Positions 1-13,863 of a DNA stretch of 64,000 nucleotides are shown here, piece by piece. Origin of the DNA: Biscogniauxia marginata (lineage: Eukaryota; Ascomycota; Sordariomycetes; Xylariales; Xylariaceae). Made by a program: the position numbers and the translations under genes. Every line of letters starts with the position of its first letter. The first letter of the stretch is position 1. Location: contig MU404183.1 in the NCBI GenBank assembly GCA_022695795.1, positions 35,210-99,209 of the forward strand, read 5' to 3'. The notes beneath the pieces were generated by a model. That model saw only the letters and a list, made by a program, of their open reading frames with translations. It made no database searches and was not told the DNA's origin.

Positions 1-252
1 ATACTAAGGAGAATAAGTATAAAAAGAATGGGATTTCTTATGTATTTAGTCTTTCATTCTCTAGCTATTAATTTAAAACTATAGTCACTCTTTAATATTA
101 TAGTGAGAATACTTTAAAACCTCTTTAATAAACATAACATTATAAATTAATTAAACTAATTTTAACTTATTATTACTTTTAAATTAAGAAAACCTAGTAC
201 ATACCCACCTATAAAATCAATTAACTAAAAAAACACAAGGAGGTTCGTTACA
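1..252 (+). repeat. Left LTR (partial) of retrotransposon copy 1
   Basis: This stretch aligns over its whole length with 7088-7339. It ends in the same GGAGGTTCGTTACA-type terminus seen at 49505 and, mutated, at 56553. The start of the LTR lies left of the window. Confidence 0.85.
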
Positions 253-3200
253 TTTTAATAGCTCCTTAATTAATACTTAACATTAATTCAAGAGAAGGGA
301 CTTTTAATCAAACAAGTCCCAAGATAAGTATACCCTTTAAAACCAAAAAGTAATAAGAAAAGAAACAAGTAAAAAAAAAATAATTAATAAGCTTTTAAAC
401 GAAAACTTTAAGCCTTTTTACGATATAACAAAAAGGTTTAAAAGAACCAACACAAAAGTCCATTATAATTATAACTAAAGAAGAGTCATAAGAAGACACC
501 TCGAAAGCTCAGCATGAAGAGTCATTTAAGGAAGAAAAAAAGGAAGAAAAAGAAACACCTAAAAAAAAAAAAAAATAAGTAAAATAACCTCTACTTCCTA
601 AAGATAAGCAACTAAAACTACTCTTAAACAATAACGACCTTAATAACTTAAACGACAAAAACAATATAACAACCCTCGACGTAAAGGATTTTAAACTAAT
701 TATACCTAGTAAATATAATAAATTAAACGATTTAAAAGGATTTCTAATTTAAGCCGAAATCTATTTACAGTTTTATTATAAAACGATTATTACTAAGGAA
801 TAAAGGGTTTTCACGGTATTTTAACTCCTCGCCGGAACCGCCTTAACCTGGTTTTAACCAGTGTTAAAAAATCATCTAGAAAACGGATTAAACGCCTAAA
901 AAGACACAAAAAAAGTCTTCAAAAATTATAAAAAGTTTAAAAAACAACTTAGGTCTATGTTTAGTAATTTAATTTTTAAGTAATAAACCGAAACTCGACT
1001 TTATAAACTACGATAAAACAAAAAAGCTTTAAATTACGCTATTAAGTTTAAAAAACTTGTAAGCTAGTTATAACTATTTATTAAAAGCCTATATTACTTA
1101 TTTTATTAAAAATTAAAAAACCATATAAAAAATAAACTATATAAAATAAACCTATATAAAAAAAGGAACTTAGGAAAATTCAATAATTACGTTATAATAG
1201 TAATTATCATTAATAACAAGAACTTTAAACGGTACTTTAAAAAGAAAAAAACGGTATAACAAAAGAATGGCAATTAACTAAAAGAAGGAAATCATAAAAG
1301 CGGTGCCGGAACCAGAAAAAGCACTAAAACCAAGTCAAACCCCATTAAAATTAACGTTATTTAAAAAGAACAAAAAAAACGAGACAAATTAACCATTAAA
1401 TGTTTTAACTATAAAAAGAAAAGACATTATAAAAACGAGTATTAAAGTCTTAAGAAACAAGAACTAAGAATAAAAAGAATTCCTTAACCCGAGAAAAAAG
1501 CTGCTAAGGCAAGGGTTTAATTTAAAAATAACAAAGAAATAAACCAAGTATTTACTATCGACATTATTAAGATAGAGAAAAACGAGAAAACCCTTATAAA
1601 AAGAGTTTATAAATCTTATTAAGTTAATTATAAGAACTATTTAGAGGATAACCACTCGTATTTAGAATATCTTACACTAAAACAAGCTAAATAAGGATAT
1701 AACGAAAGCGAATTATTATACAAATACGATAATTATAAACTAAAATACGACTTAAGAATTAAGTTAAACCATAATAATTTACATTAAAGCCATTATAATA
1801 ACGACAAATACGAAACCCACTAAAAAAAAAGCCAATATAATAACTTAAACGAAAGGTTTTATATAAATAATAACTATGATATTTATTAAAGCTTAAAGAA
1901 ATATATATCGTTACATTAAAGCTTTTATATTAATAACACTTATTAAATACACAAAAATTCTAAAAATAAAACTAGTTATTATCCTTAAAAACCAGAAAGT
2001 AATAACACGAAAAAAAATAAATACATTTACAATAACATCCCACGATAACCACATTTTCCTCGAGCATATTATCTTTACCCTAATTCCGAAAAAAGCAACA
2101 AAGCAATTATTAAAAGTTATATATATTACACCTTAATACTATACAACATACACGACTTACTCAAAACAAGTTTCAAAGAAAACGAGATTAAAAAAGAATT
2201 ATAGGAATTATAAAAGGGATTACATCTTCTATAATAGCTCGAAAAACGAACTAAATATAACACTAATTTATTCGGCTTTATAAAAAAACACTTAATAAAG
2301 CAACAAGTAAAAACACGTGCGACTAAACGAGGTTATAAATAAATCATTAAAATATACCTTAAGAAAAAAGGAAAACTTCTAAAAATCAATATAAACTTAA
2401 GGAAAAACATCGAAATACCCCTAACAAGTAAATTTAAGAATTATTCCTTTTATTCGAGAATAATTTAGAACTTCAAAAAATTCCGAGTTAATAAAACAAA
2501 CTTAGGTTATAAAAAGGCTCTTAAAAAAATTAAAGTTTTAATATATAAGGTTTTATATAAAAGATAAACCTTTTACCTCTTATTACGTGAAGGGTAATTA
2601 GAAAGACTATTTAAACAATGATTACTAAAAACACGTTTTTATAAAAACCCAAGAATAAAAAGACATCCGGGTTATAACAACTAAAAAAAACCAAAAAAGA
2701 AGGAACATAGAAAACCAAAAAACGGCAAAAGCTCTCGCTAGTAAAACAACGAGAAGCCATAAATAACAAGTCTTTATATAAAATCTAATCAAGACTCAAT
2801 AATACCATTAAAACCAAAATTAAGTATAATAAAAAGAAGTATAAAGCCCTTATAAACTTAGGAGTAAATAGGAGCTATATCTCAACTAAAATAACTTAAA
2901 AAAACAAAATATTATAAATATATAAATAAAGTTTATATTAATTACGGAACTTCGAAAGATATATATTCAATTACGAAAATAGCAAAGTACTAAAAAAGAT
3001 AATCCCTTTTTCGGTAACCATCTAAAAACACCTTAAACAAGTCATTTTTAATATTATATATATATTAAATCACGATATAATACTAAAGATGAATTAGCTT
3101 AAAAAAAGTAATTCACGAATAAATTTCAAGATAAACACGCTTCATTAAAATTAAAAATAAGAGAAGTTAACTATTATAAGTTACGAGATAAGTACTATAA

Positions 3201-6200
3201 ATAACTCCAGAAAAACGGATATAAAAACGAAACATATCGCTTATATAATTCGAGTAACCAAGCCTAAAAATCTAACGAAAAAAGTACCGCGCGAGTACCT
3301 CCGTTTCCACAAATTATTTAAAGATAAAATAAAAAAAGAATTACTAAAATATAACTAGTAAAATCACTAAATTTATTTCAATGAAGGAAAATAACCAAAA
3401 TTATTTCTAGTATATCTTATAAATCAAGAAAAATAAAAAGCATTATAAAAAGGAATTTAAAAGGATCTTAACAAAGAATATATTTAAGAGTTAAAATCCT
3501 CGTTAAAATACCTGGCAATTATAATACTTAAAATCGACAAAAACAAGAAATAACATGTTAATAAAGAAAGAAACTTAGTATAACAACAAGTAATTAACTA
3601 TCGACACCTCAATAAAATAACCAAAAAAAACAGGTACTCGTTATTACTAATAAAACTCATAAAAAAACAAATTAATAAGGCTTAAATCTTTATAGTATTA
3701 AATCTTCACGATAAATATTATATAATTAAAATAACTAAAAAACACGAATAATATATAGCCTTCTAAATAATATATAAACATTATAAATATAAAGTTATAC
3801 TATTTAGACTTATTAACACACCCGTTATATTTCAACATATAATTATAACAGTTTTTCGTAAGTTTCTAGACAAATTTGTATTTATCTACTTAAACGATAT
3901 ATTAATTTACTTAAAAAACGAGAAAAAATATAAAGAACATGTAAAGCAAGTGTTAAAAGCCTTAAAAAAAGCGAACCTACTTATTTATTCGACTAAAAGT
4001 AAATAACATATCAAAAAACTAAACTATTTAAAGTTTATAATAAATCCAAAAGAAATCCGTATTTAAAAGGGAAAGATAGTAATAATTAAGGATTAATTAA
4101 AACTTAAAAGTGTTATAAACGTATACGCATTTCTTAGCTTTATTAACTATATTAAATAACTTATTAAAGATTTCAGGCGTATCGCTAAACCATTAACAAA
4201 ACTAACTACTTTAACGAAAACAAGAAAGGATTTCCATTTCACTAAAAAAGCTAAGCAGGCTTTTCAACAACTAAAAAAAATTATAACTAATAAGGTTATA
4301 TATAAACTTTTAAACGAAAATAAAAAGAAACGACTAAAGATAAACGCCTTAAATTTCACTATTAAAGTAATCTTAAAACAATTAAAAGATAATAAGAAAT
4401 GATACCTAGTCACGTACTTATTTAAAGCACTATATAATACTAAATTGAATTATTAAATCTATAACAAGAAACTATTAATAATCATTAAAGCACTAAAAAA
4501 ATAAGAACCATAACTTAGTAAAACCAAGGAACTTATCAATATTTATTTAAATCACAAAAACCTTACATGATTTATAATAACATAAACGCTTAATTAAAAA
4601 CACGAGCGTTAAATAATTTTCTTATTTAAATTTAATTTTAGAATTTAACACATTAAAGGAAAAGAAAATATCTAAGTAGATCTTCTTAGTAAAAAGGGAA
4701 ATTATAAATTAAAAATTAACAAAAAAGATATCTAGATGTTTAAATAACAAAATAACGAATTAATTGTATTAACTTACATACGAATTAACATAAAAAACTA
4801 GAAATAACGTTTTAAAGAAAATTACAGTTAAAAAGAAAAACAATTATAATCTTAATAAGGATCTAATGACGAACTTCTCTCGTATAAAGAAAAAATATAC
4901 ATACCAAAACGAGTATAAAATGAATTCGTTAAAGAATTTCACGAATATTCTCTATATAGCCACCAAGGGATTTTCAAAACAATAAAACAACTTTAAAAAG
5001 AATTCGATTTTCTAGAAATACAATAAATAATTAAAAGAATTATAAAGAATTATAACATTTATAATAAGGCTAAAGCATCACGACATAAACTATATAAATT
5101 ATTATAACCAACTTAAATACCTAACAAAGCATGGCTTATAATTACATAGGATTTCGTAGTAAAACTTCCAAAGTTAAGAGATCTTACCACAAGAATACCC
5201 TATAACAGCATATAAGTAATTATTAATAAACTCACAAAATATACTTACTTCTTATCATTCAACAAATTAAGTATAATAAAACAATTAATTTTCAGTTTCT
5301 TAAGAAAGTATGTCAATAAATATAAACTACTAAAACGCGTTATTTTAAATAAAGATAAATTATTCACGTTAAAATTTTAAACCAGCTTAATAAAACGAAT
5401 AAAAATTAAGCAAAAATTATTTATAATATATTACCCTTAAACAAATAAATAAATAAAGAAATTAAACTAAATAATAAAACAATATTTACGAAGTTATATT
5501 AATTAGGAAATAAATAACTAAATAGAATTATTACTAATAACCTAAATAACATATAACACTTCGATTAATAAAAACATAAAAATATTACTACATAAGGCAG
5601 TGTACGGGTAAAAGGCGGAAATCTAAAGATAATTAATTAAACTTATAAAAGCACTAAAAGTCGAAACAAAAGCCCCGAAAACAAAAATACTATTCGAAAA
5701 GATTTAAATAATATAATAATAGCTATAAAAAGAATTACAATTCATTTAAGATAAAATAACAAAATACTATAATAAAAAAAGAATTAAAGAACCAATTTTT
5801 AAAAGAGAAAATATAGTTTATTTACTCCGTTAACAATAAAACATAACATTAAAAACACCTTAAATTAAAATAAAGCGACCTAGTAAAAAACTTAAATTTA
5901 AGAAATTAAAACTATATAGAATTAAAGAGATTATTTCGAAAATTAATTATAAATTAGCACTATTAAAAAGATCTAAAATACATCCTATATTTCATGTTTT
6001 GTTTTTAAAACTAATATTAAATAACATTATACTAAAAAACCAACTAAAATTTAAAAAAAACCCTAATAAATACGAAATAAAAAAAATACTAAATTTAAAA
6101 TAAATTAGAGATTAATTACAATATTTTGTTAAATAAGAAGGTTACCCACTTAAGGAGAATACTTAAAAACCTCTTAAACATTTAAAGAACTTAATAAAGA

Positions 6201-7084
6201 AACTTGCGAATTTTTACCGATAAAACCCGAATCGGCTAGAAAAGCTTAAAAGTCAGAATCCTAACCTAAAAAAGACAGGTCGAAAAAGGGGACGGCCTCG
6301 AAAGCAAAAATGTTTAGCTCGGACTCGAACTAACGTATCAAGTCTTTCATTTATTGCCGTTCCGTAGCAAGACACTTTTACTCTACCTCCACGCGTTTTT
6401 ATTTCTTTAACTCTTTAATAAACAATAAACCCCGTTTTAACATCTCAAAGCCCCGCTTTTTTAAGAACTCCTTTTATTTACATATATAAATCATTCGTCC
6501 CGCTAACGCTTAAAATTCCTCCTCGGCACGACGACGCTTTATAACAAGCTTTTCCTATTCGCAAATAATATTAAACAGGTTAAATATCGCGGTACCGCTA
6601 TCGTCATAATAACTTCGAACCTTAGCGGTATAAATAAAACAAATTTTAAACTCTAAAACCATAAAACAAAAAAAGTTAATTTAAAAGTAATAAAAACAAA
6701 GAAACACCTTATAACCGATAAAATAAATAAACGAAATAATAATATCACAAGTTTCGCGTTAATTCTTATAAAACTTCGTAATAAACTTAAAAACTCTTAA
6801 TATACTAAAAATAATAAATAAAAAGAACTTATTAAAAGGGATTTTTAAGACAAAGATTTTAAAAGGAGAGAAATAATATTACGAATTAACTATATTAAAG
6901 GAATTTTTAATAAAGGTGTTAAAACACGAACTAAGAATGTAAATATAAAACGATCCTTTTTTAGAACATAATAAGACGTTACGTAATATAATCTAAATTA
7001 CTTTTAAATTATAGTAAATGAGATTTAAGTTAATCTTAAATCCAGATAAACTCCGCTTATACGACAATTAATATAAAGAGGGAA

Positions 7085-7339
7085 TATATACCAAGAAGAA
7101 TAAGTATAAAAAGGATAAGATTTCTCATATATCTAGTCTTTTATTCTCTAGCTATCAATCTAAAACTATAATCACTCTTTAATACTATAATAAAAGTACC
7201 TTAAAACCTCTCTAACGAACATAACATTATAAATCAATTAAACCAATCTTAACCCATTATTACCTTTAAATCAAGAAAACCTAGTACGTACCCACCTGTG
7301 AAGTCAGTTGACTAGGAAAACACAGGGAGGTTCGTCACA
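7085..7339 (+). repeat. Right LTR of retrotransposon copy 1
   Basis: It is a direct repeat of 1-252 with mostly C/T and G/A differences. It is less AT-shifted than the left LTR and keeps, for example, ACCCACCTGTGAAGTCAG. The exact start is unclear because the 5' LTR is cut by the window edge. A purine-rich stretch, AAAGAGGGAA, sits close to the presumed start. Confidence 0.75.
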
Positions 7340-9745
7340 TTCTTTTTATAATTTTTATAGTTTTTCTTTAATTTCGTTTTCTTTAAAACCCGTTTTAAGT
7401 AACTTATATATATTGTAAAGTACTAAAGTATAATATATATAACTTTTAATAATTACTTAGTTATTTTTTTTTGGAACTTAAGTAAAAATAATAGGTTTTT
7501 AAATAACATGGTTATTATGGGACGTTATTATAAATATATTTGTTTTTTTTCGTGTTATTACTTTTTAGTTTTTAAGGATAATAACTGGTTTTATTTTTAA
7601 AGTTTTAATATATTTAATAGGCGTCGTTAATATAAAAGCTTTAATATAGCGATATATATTCCTTTTATAATTCTATTATTTTATTTTTATTAAGGTGAAA
7701 TGTTTTATTCCTTAATTATTTAACCACTTTTAAATTTGGTTTCAGCTTTTTATTTAATAACTTATTAAGTTAATTAGCATTATTTAGGTTTTAGTAAATA
7801 TTATAATTATTATTTGTATAAAACTTTTAATGTAAGTTATTATATTTACTTTTTCTTTAATATATTTTATATTTATTATTATTATAATAGCTTTAATATA
7901 ATTTATTATAATTTAACTTAATTTTTAAGTCGTATTCTAGTTTATAAGTATTATATTTATATGGTAGTTCGCCTTTATTACATTTTTACCTGGCTTATTT
8001 TAACGTGAAATACTTTAAATATGAGTTATTATGTTTTAAATAGTTTTTAAGGTCGACTTAATAGCATTTATAGCTTTCGCATATTATAATAAATAAGTAA
8101 TAATACCTTAAGTAATATTTATAAGTTTTTTCTTTATAATTTTAACGAATATTATAACTTTTTTTATAAGGACTTCCTCGTTTTTTTTTATTTTAATAGT
8201 GGTAATAATAAATATTTGATTTATTTTTTTATTGTTTTTAAAAAGAACCTTTACTTTAAAGGTCTTTTTCTCGGGTTAAGAAATCCTTCTTGTTTTTGGT
8301 TTTTATTTCTTAAAATTTCGATACTTGTTTTTATAATGTCTTTTTTTATAGTTAAAACACTTAATAGTCGACTTATTTTGTTTTTTTGCTTTTTTTAAGT
8401 AATATTAATTTTAATAGGGTTTAATTTAATTTTAGTGCCTTTCCTTGTTTTAATACTACTTTTATGATTTCCTTTTTTCTATTAATCGCCGTTTCTTTGC
8501 TATATCGTTTTTTTTAAAGTATTATTCGAAGTTTTCGTTATTAATGATAATTGTTATTATAACGTAATTATTAAATTTCTTTAAGTTCCTTTTTTTATAT
8601 AAATTTATTTTATATAACTTATTTTTTATATAGTCTTTTAATCTTTAATAAAATAAATAATATATGCTTTTAATAAATAATTATAATTAATTTATAAGTT
8701 TTTTAAATTTGATAATATAATTTAAAGCTTTTTTATCTTATCGTAATTTATAAAGTCGAGCTTCGGTTTATTACTTAAGGATTAAGTTGCTAAATATAAA
8801 CCTAAGTTATTTTTTAAATTCTTTATAATCTTTAAAGACCTTTTTTATATCTTTTTAGGCGTTTAGTTTATTATTTAAGTGATTTTTTAACACCGGTTAA
8901 AACTAGGTTAAAGTAATTCTAACGAGGAGCTAAGATATTATAAAAACCCTTTATTTTTTAGTGGTAATTGTTCCGTAATAAAACCGTAAATAAGTTTCGG
9001 CTTAAATTAAAAATCCTTTTAAATTACTCGATTTATTATACTTACTAAGTATAATTAATTTAAAACCTTTTATATTAAAAGTTGTTATATTGTTTTCGTC
9101 GTTTAAGCTATTAAAGTCGCTATTATTTAAAAATGGCTTTAACTATTTATTTTTAAGAAATAAGGGTTATTTTACTTATTTTTAAGTGTTTTTTTCTTTT
9201 TCTTTTTTTCCTTTTTAAACGATTTTTCTTGTTAAGCTTTAAAGGTGTCTTTTTAGGGCTCTTTTTTAATTATAATTATAATTAACTTTTATATTAATTC
9301 TTTTAAACATTTTTATTATATCGTAAAAAAATCTAAAGTTTTTATTTAAAAGCTTATTAATTATGGGTTTTTTATTTATTTCTTTTTTATTACTTTTTAG
9401 TTTTAAGAGGTATATTTATTTTAAGACGGTTTAACCGAGAATCCCTTCTTTTAAACTAATATTAAGTATTAATTAAGGAGCTATTAAAATATAATAAACC
9501 TTTTTATATGTTTCTAGTTAATTAACTTTATAAGTAAATACGTATTAGGTTTTCTTAATTTAAAAATAATAATAAATCAAGGTTAATTTAAGAGATTTAT
9601 AATGCTTTATTCATTAAAAAGATTTTAAGGTATTTTTATTATAATATTAAAAAGTAATTATAATCTTAAATTAATAATTAAAAAACTTAAATAAATAACT
9701 AAATATATAAGAAATCTCTTTCTTTTTATATTTATTCCTTTTAAA
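7340..9745 (-). mobile_element. Inverted 5' fragment of the same chromovirus (LTR plus gag), RIP-degraded
   Basis: Read on the minus strand, this block matches copy 1 from about 252 to 2215. An LTR copy occupies about 9490-9745, followed by the primer-site region (AATAGCTCCTTAATTAA at about 9473-9487) and the gag region down to 7343. It abuts the right LTR of copy 1 head to head. The internal breakpoint falls in the AAGAATTATAAGAATTATA motif that is expanded into a tandem array in the copy at 51.4 kb. Every reading frame on the coding strand is broken. Confidence 0.8.
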
Positions 9746-9929
9746 GAGTAATATTTAATATTTTCTTTACTTCTTTATAAGTATTTAAAAGTTTTATAAA
9801 CACGTCGTTATTTTACCTTTAAAAGTGTATACAACTTCGACTTTAAGTGTTTATATGTGTTTAAAAGTTTTATAAACACGTTCTTAATTTCCGAAGATTA
9901 CTCGAAACTAGGGTAACTTAATATCCTTA
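9746..9929. repeat. AT-rich stretch with two diverged repeats of a 25-bp unit
   Basis: The unit GTRTTTAAAAGTTTTATAAACACGT occurs at about 9780-9806 and again at about 9856-9881. Around it is AT-rich sequence that I cannot assign to the neighbouring elements. Confidence 0.5.
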
Positions 9930-10851
9930 TTAGTTCGTAATAAATATTATAAAACGAAATATTTTTTAATTAAAATAATATATAATAATAAAAAATAATT
10001 AGTAATATTTATAATTTAAATAATTATAACTTATTTTTAATTATTTTATTAAACTTATTATAATTATTTACGTCGTTTTATATTTATTATTATTATATTA
10101 ATTTTAATAATTATTTTAATTATAAACTTTATTTTATTAAAATTACATATATTTTTTAAATATTATATTTCGTAATTATATTACGTATTAATTTATATTA
10201 TTTTCGATATATATTTAAGTTTTCGTAAAAAGCTTTTTAATAATCGATTTATTTATTTAAACGCGTTTAAAAAGGTTTTTATCGTTATATAAAATTAAAA
10301 ACTTAATTTTATTTAATGTGTCTCACGTCGCGATCGCGTAATAAAATATTTATTATCTCGGTAATATAATAAAAATAAAAATAAAATAATTAATTATATA
10401 AATATACTTTTAAATTATCGTCGTAATATAATATTAAAAACATTATAAATTTTTAATAATAAATAAAAACTAATATTTAAATAATAATATTTATAAGTAA
10501 TAATATAATTAATCTGAGTTTTAAATAATATTTTTAGTTATTAAATTAAATTAATTAATAAAAAAACTTTAAAAAATAAAAATAAAAATTATAATTATAA
10601 TTTTACGCGTTTTAAAAATAATAATAAGCATATTAATCCTTAATTAAATAATATAAATCACGTTTTAAAAAACTAAATATTTAATATAAAAAAGGTATTT
10701 AATTTTTAAAGTATAAAGCTAAATAAAATAATTCGAATAATAATAATTATTAATTAATTTCGATGCGACGTAAATGATTTTTAATAATTAAAAGTATAAT
10801 AACTATGAAATTTTATTTATAAGCTTGTTTTATTTACTTGTTTATATAATA

Positions 10852-10884
<33 letters not shown>

Positions 10885-11430
10885 ATTATATTAAATTATA
10901 TTTATATATATTTATTTTAAAAACTAATAATAAAGTATTATATAAACGAGGAAGTTATATAAATAAGTGGGTTATATAAGTAAATAATTCACTTAATATA
11001 TTATATAAAATCAAGTTTTTTAATAATTTTATAATTTTATATGTAAAAATCGGAAGAATCTCGAACCTTTTTTTAATTATATAATTACTTAAAATAATTA
11101 AATATAAAAAAATTAAAAATTAAATGCTTAATAAAAAAAGTTTATATGTTTTATTTTAATTTTAGTTTTTACGCGTTTTCCTTTCGCGTCTTTTAAAATT
11201 AATTTTTCCGATTTTACTTATAATAAAGTCTTATAACTATATAATTAAATAAAAAGGTCCGAGATTTTTACGATTTTTACGCGCAAAGTTATAAATTTTT
11301 GAAAACCCCGATTTTATATAGGAAATTAAATGGCTTACTCGCTTGTGTGGCTTACTCGCTTATAAGACACGTTAATAACTATAAAATTTCGTTTACAAGC
11401 TTATTTTATTTACTCGTTTATATAACACGT
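9930..11430. mobile_element. RIP-degraded DNA-transposon-like repeat, copy 1
   Basis: The body 9930-10860 is paralogous to 39580-40450 and to 57690-58480 plus 59100-59490, with shared landmarks such as TTTAAACGCGTTTAAAAAGG. The right end, near 11380-11430, carries CAAGCTTATTTTATTTACTCG followed by TATAACACGTTA, which recurs at 39540-39570 and 59455-59490. A separate fold-back element (10931-11374) is inserted near this end. No open frame or recognisable transposase remains. Class II identity is inferred from the inverted terminal motifs and structure. Confidence 0.6.
10931..11374. mobile_element. Fold-back / MITE-like element, copy A
   Basis: Long imperfect terminal inverted repeats flank a short AT-rich core. 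The left arm reads roughly TATATAAACGAGGAAG, and the right arm ends GGCTTACTCGCTTATAAGACACGTTA. Further in, a second inverted pair, AATCTCGAACC on the left and GGTCCGAGATTTTTACG on the right, brackets a centre with TTTTTACGCGTTTTC. The right terminus contains two direct 17-bp sub-repeats (AAGCGAGTAAGCCACAC when read on the minus strand). The element has no coding capacity. Confidence 0.65.
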
Positions 11431-12393
11431 TATTCCTTTTAAAATATTAATTTATTAAAACTTTTAATAACTATATTAATAATTAGCAATTTAAAGTTAA
11501 GTCCGTTAAATGCCTTATATTTATAAGCGATTTATCTAATAAGTCCATTATAAATATAAGGGAGCCGATCGCTAAGCTCCTTATAGCCACGGTTATAGCC
11601 ACGGCCGATGCCAGCTGTCAGTGATGTTGCCAAGAGTCTTAGCAAGTCAATACTTTTAAAAGGGATAACCGTACTTATAAATACGTTAATATACTTATAT
11701 TAATATTGCTTGTACAAAATATTCACGCTTAAATATACATTGCTTTATCATCGCACGTGTCATGGAATTATCGAAGTATTATCCTCGAAAGCTTTATATA
11801 CCTTGTGTTGCAAAGCGATGGATCTTAACGGTGGTGGACAGCTCGAGTCCACCAACTATGGGACGATCTCGCCTGCGAAACAACGCAATATTGCAACATT
11901 GAAACAAAGCAACTATTCTAGAATGATTCTAGCTTTTATAAACTTGCTAAACCTGCCCACAAAACCTCCACTTTCATATTGAACTCTTTCACGGCATTCA
12001 ACTATCTCTCCACTATCACGGTCTGAGCCGGCCGGGTCGTAGATAAGCAGCCTTGGCAAATATCCCTCTTCCCGTTCAGTTCTGGTCCTCCGTCCCGATT
12101 CATTCTTATTGGTGCATAGTTATGGGTGGGGTAGCATGGAGGCTCCGTGACACGGTGATACTAATCCCTTCCTGGCAGGCAATCCAGATTCCAACACCCG
12201 CCAACGTCTTGTTATGCCTTGCCAAAAGGAGAAGGCGATAGGGGAATCTTGGTGATGAACGTCCGTATAGCTTTTATAAAATGGTACCAGTTTCGCCTTC
12301 GCTCGTTGCAGGTCTTTCTGTATCACTTTGACAACATCTTGGTTCCTCTCGAGAGACGTCTAGTTCCTAGACTACTAACAGACATAACACATC
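11431..12393. other. Transition from AT-rich block to gene island; aminopeptidase promoter region
   Basis: AT-rich repeat sequence fades out by about 11560, after which base composition becomes balanced. Short open frames at 11710-11982 and 12053-12241 show no family resemblance and no convincing splice structure. A TATA-like TTTTATAAAATGG lies at about 12272-12284, roughly 110 bp upstream of the aminopeptidase start. Nothing else is supportable. Confidence 0.5.
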
Positions 12394-13863
12394 ATGGTTG
12401 GATTATCCAAGGCTGGAGGCATCTTCTCGGCTCTGCTCCTGCAGGCTACTATATCACTTGCAGCTGTTCCTGCCGAGTCTAAGGTTAACAGACAGGCCGG
12501 GGGACTTCGCCTAATTAAGATCTCTGATGAGGACCCAGGAACATGGATGACAGAAGAGGAAAAGTTTGAGAACCTCATCTCCAAACGTATTGGCTTCATG
12601 GACATCACGGACACAATGGTGAGTGAGGGATACAGGGCAAGAGAATAGGATAACAACCTAGAAAGATCTGATAGCCTTGGCATAGGAACTCGAGACATTG
12701 GGTGCGAAGAGAACGTCCATCAACGTGAAAAGGGCGAGCGCCTTCGCCTTCCCAACTACTCCAAGCCATCAGACCGAGGCCAAAGCTCTCATTGCCAACG
12801 TCAAGCAAAACAACCTGCAGACCTGGACCAATTCGCTTGCCGATTTCTACAACCGCTACTATAAGGGCTCGTACGCTGCCGCTAGCGCCACCTGGATGTA
12901 CGACACTGTGGTTAATATAGCTTCGGCAAACCCCATTATCACTGTCAACAAGTTCACACACTCGTATAACCAACCGAGTGTCATCGCATCTATCCCTGGT
13001 GCTTCGGATTCGGTGGTTGTCGTCTCGGCGCATTACGACTCAGTCGGCAGCACGACCTCCGGACGCGCACCGGGTGCTGATGATAACGCATCTGTAAATC
13101 TAGTTGAAGGGAATTCTAAGCCTGGAAGATCATTCTAACGGAGTATAGGGCGTTGTAACTGTTCTCGAGGCCCTCCGTGTTCTCGCAGCTGCCAATTACA
13201 AGCCCGAGAACACCCTTGAGTTTCACTTCTACTCTGGTAAGGACTTAAGTCAAGAATTTTTGAGGGGCCACAGTTGATTCTATTGTTATTTGGCCGTAAA
13301 TACTCTGGCTAATCCTATAATCTATCCAGGCGAAGAAGGAGGTCTCCTTGGTTCTCGAGACATCTTCAACTCGTATGCCAAGAGCAGCGTCGACGTATTA
13401 GCTGTTATGAATCAGGACATGACCGGATTCTCGCCGAACAATGTCATCGCTGTTTATACCGACTACGTTGACTCCAGCCTAACCAGCTTCATCCAGAAGC
13501 TGGTTCCGGTCTACACGTCATTACCGCTCTCAACCGACAAATGTGGCTACGGCTGCTCGGATCAGTCAGTCAAACTCCCCGAGCTCTCAATATGCACATT
13601 TCGTACTCACGCAGGAGACCCTGTAGTGCCTCTGCCCGCTCTGCCGGATACGCGGCAGCATATGTTTGTGATGAAAATTTAGCAGATTCTTCACCATACA
13701 TCCACTCGGCTTCTGACACTGTCTCTACCGTGAGCTTCCCTCACATCTTAGAGCATGCTAAGGTAACTTCCCGCTATCCACGGAGGTCAAAAGAGAAAAG
13801 CACAATTATTGACGGTGTGATTAGTTGACTGTCGGGTTTCTAGTCGAAGCCTCCTACTTCTAG
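12394..13863 (+). CDS. lap1: Secreted leucine aminopeptidase 1-like, M28 family (6 exons, about 376 aa)
   Basis: This is a zinc exopeptidase that removes N-terminal residues from peptides outside the cell. Exons are 12394-12618, 12686-13093, 13149-13236, 13330-13564, 13627-13762 and 13825-13863. All joins keep phase, and the total of 1131 nt is a usual length for fungal Lap1. The N-terminus has a signal peptide (residues about 1-24, LLLQATISLAA). All M28 metal-site motifs are present: HYDSVG (His about 191), GADDNAS (Asp about 207), YSGEEGG (catalytic Glu pair), NQDMTG and SDHAS. The His of SDHAS is split by the fourth intron, whose acceptor is the TAG at 13624-13626. The C-terminus KLTVGFLVEASYF is family-like. 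The gene looks intact although its exons appear as separate frames. It lies within about 1 kb of the RIP-mutated repeat block. Confidence 0.9.

Larger units (their letters stand above)
1..7339 (+). mobile_element. RIP-degraded Ty3/gypsy chromovirus LTR retrotransposon, copy 1 (5' end outside window)
   Basis: The window opens inside the left LTR, which ends at 252 (GGTTCGTTACA). A matching right LTR runs from about 7085 to 7339 (GGTTCGTCACA). Between them, on the + strand and riddled with TAA/TAG, lie recognisable relics: a gag CCHC-like knuckle near 1400-1445, reverse transcriptase near 3600-3910 (degenerate YLNDILIY replacing YLDDILIY), RNase H near 4290-4560, an integrase region near 5030-5620, and a chromodomain near 6064-6180 (EGYPLKENT resembling KGYP-EENTWEP). 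The order gag-RT-RNH-INT-chromodomain defines a chromovirus. No frame is open, and base use is extremely AT-rich, as expected after RIP. The element is non-functional. It shares its family with the copy at 49113-56553. Confidence 0.9.

Noticed and set aside
8216..8398. Plus-strand 60-aa frame in the AT-rich block
   Set aside because: It is the complement of the gag region of the inverted chromovirus fragment. The same frame appears on the minus strand of copy 2 at 50568-50783 because both are antisense to the same mutated sequence.
12394..13863. Aminopeptidase as a pseudogene with several stops
   Set aside because: All interruptions are explained by five introns with good splice sites and phase, and every metal-binding motif is intact.
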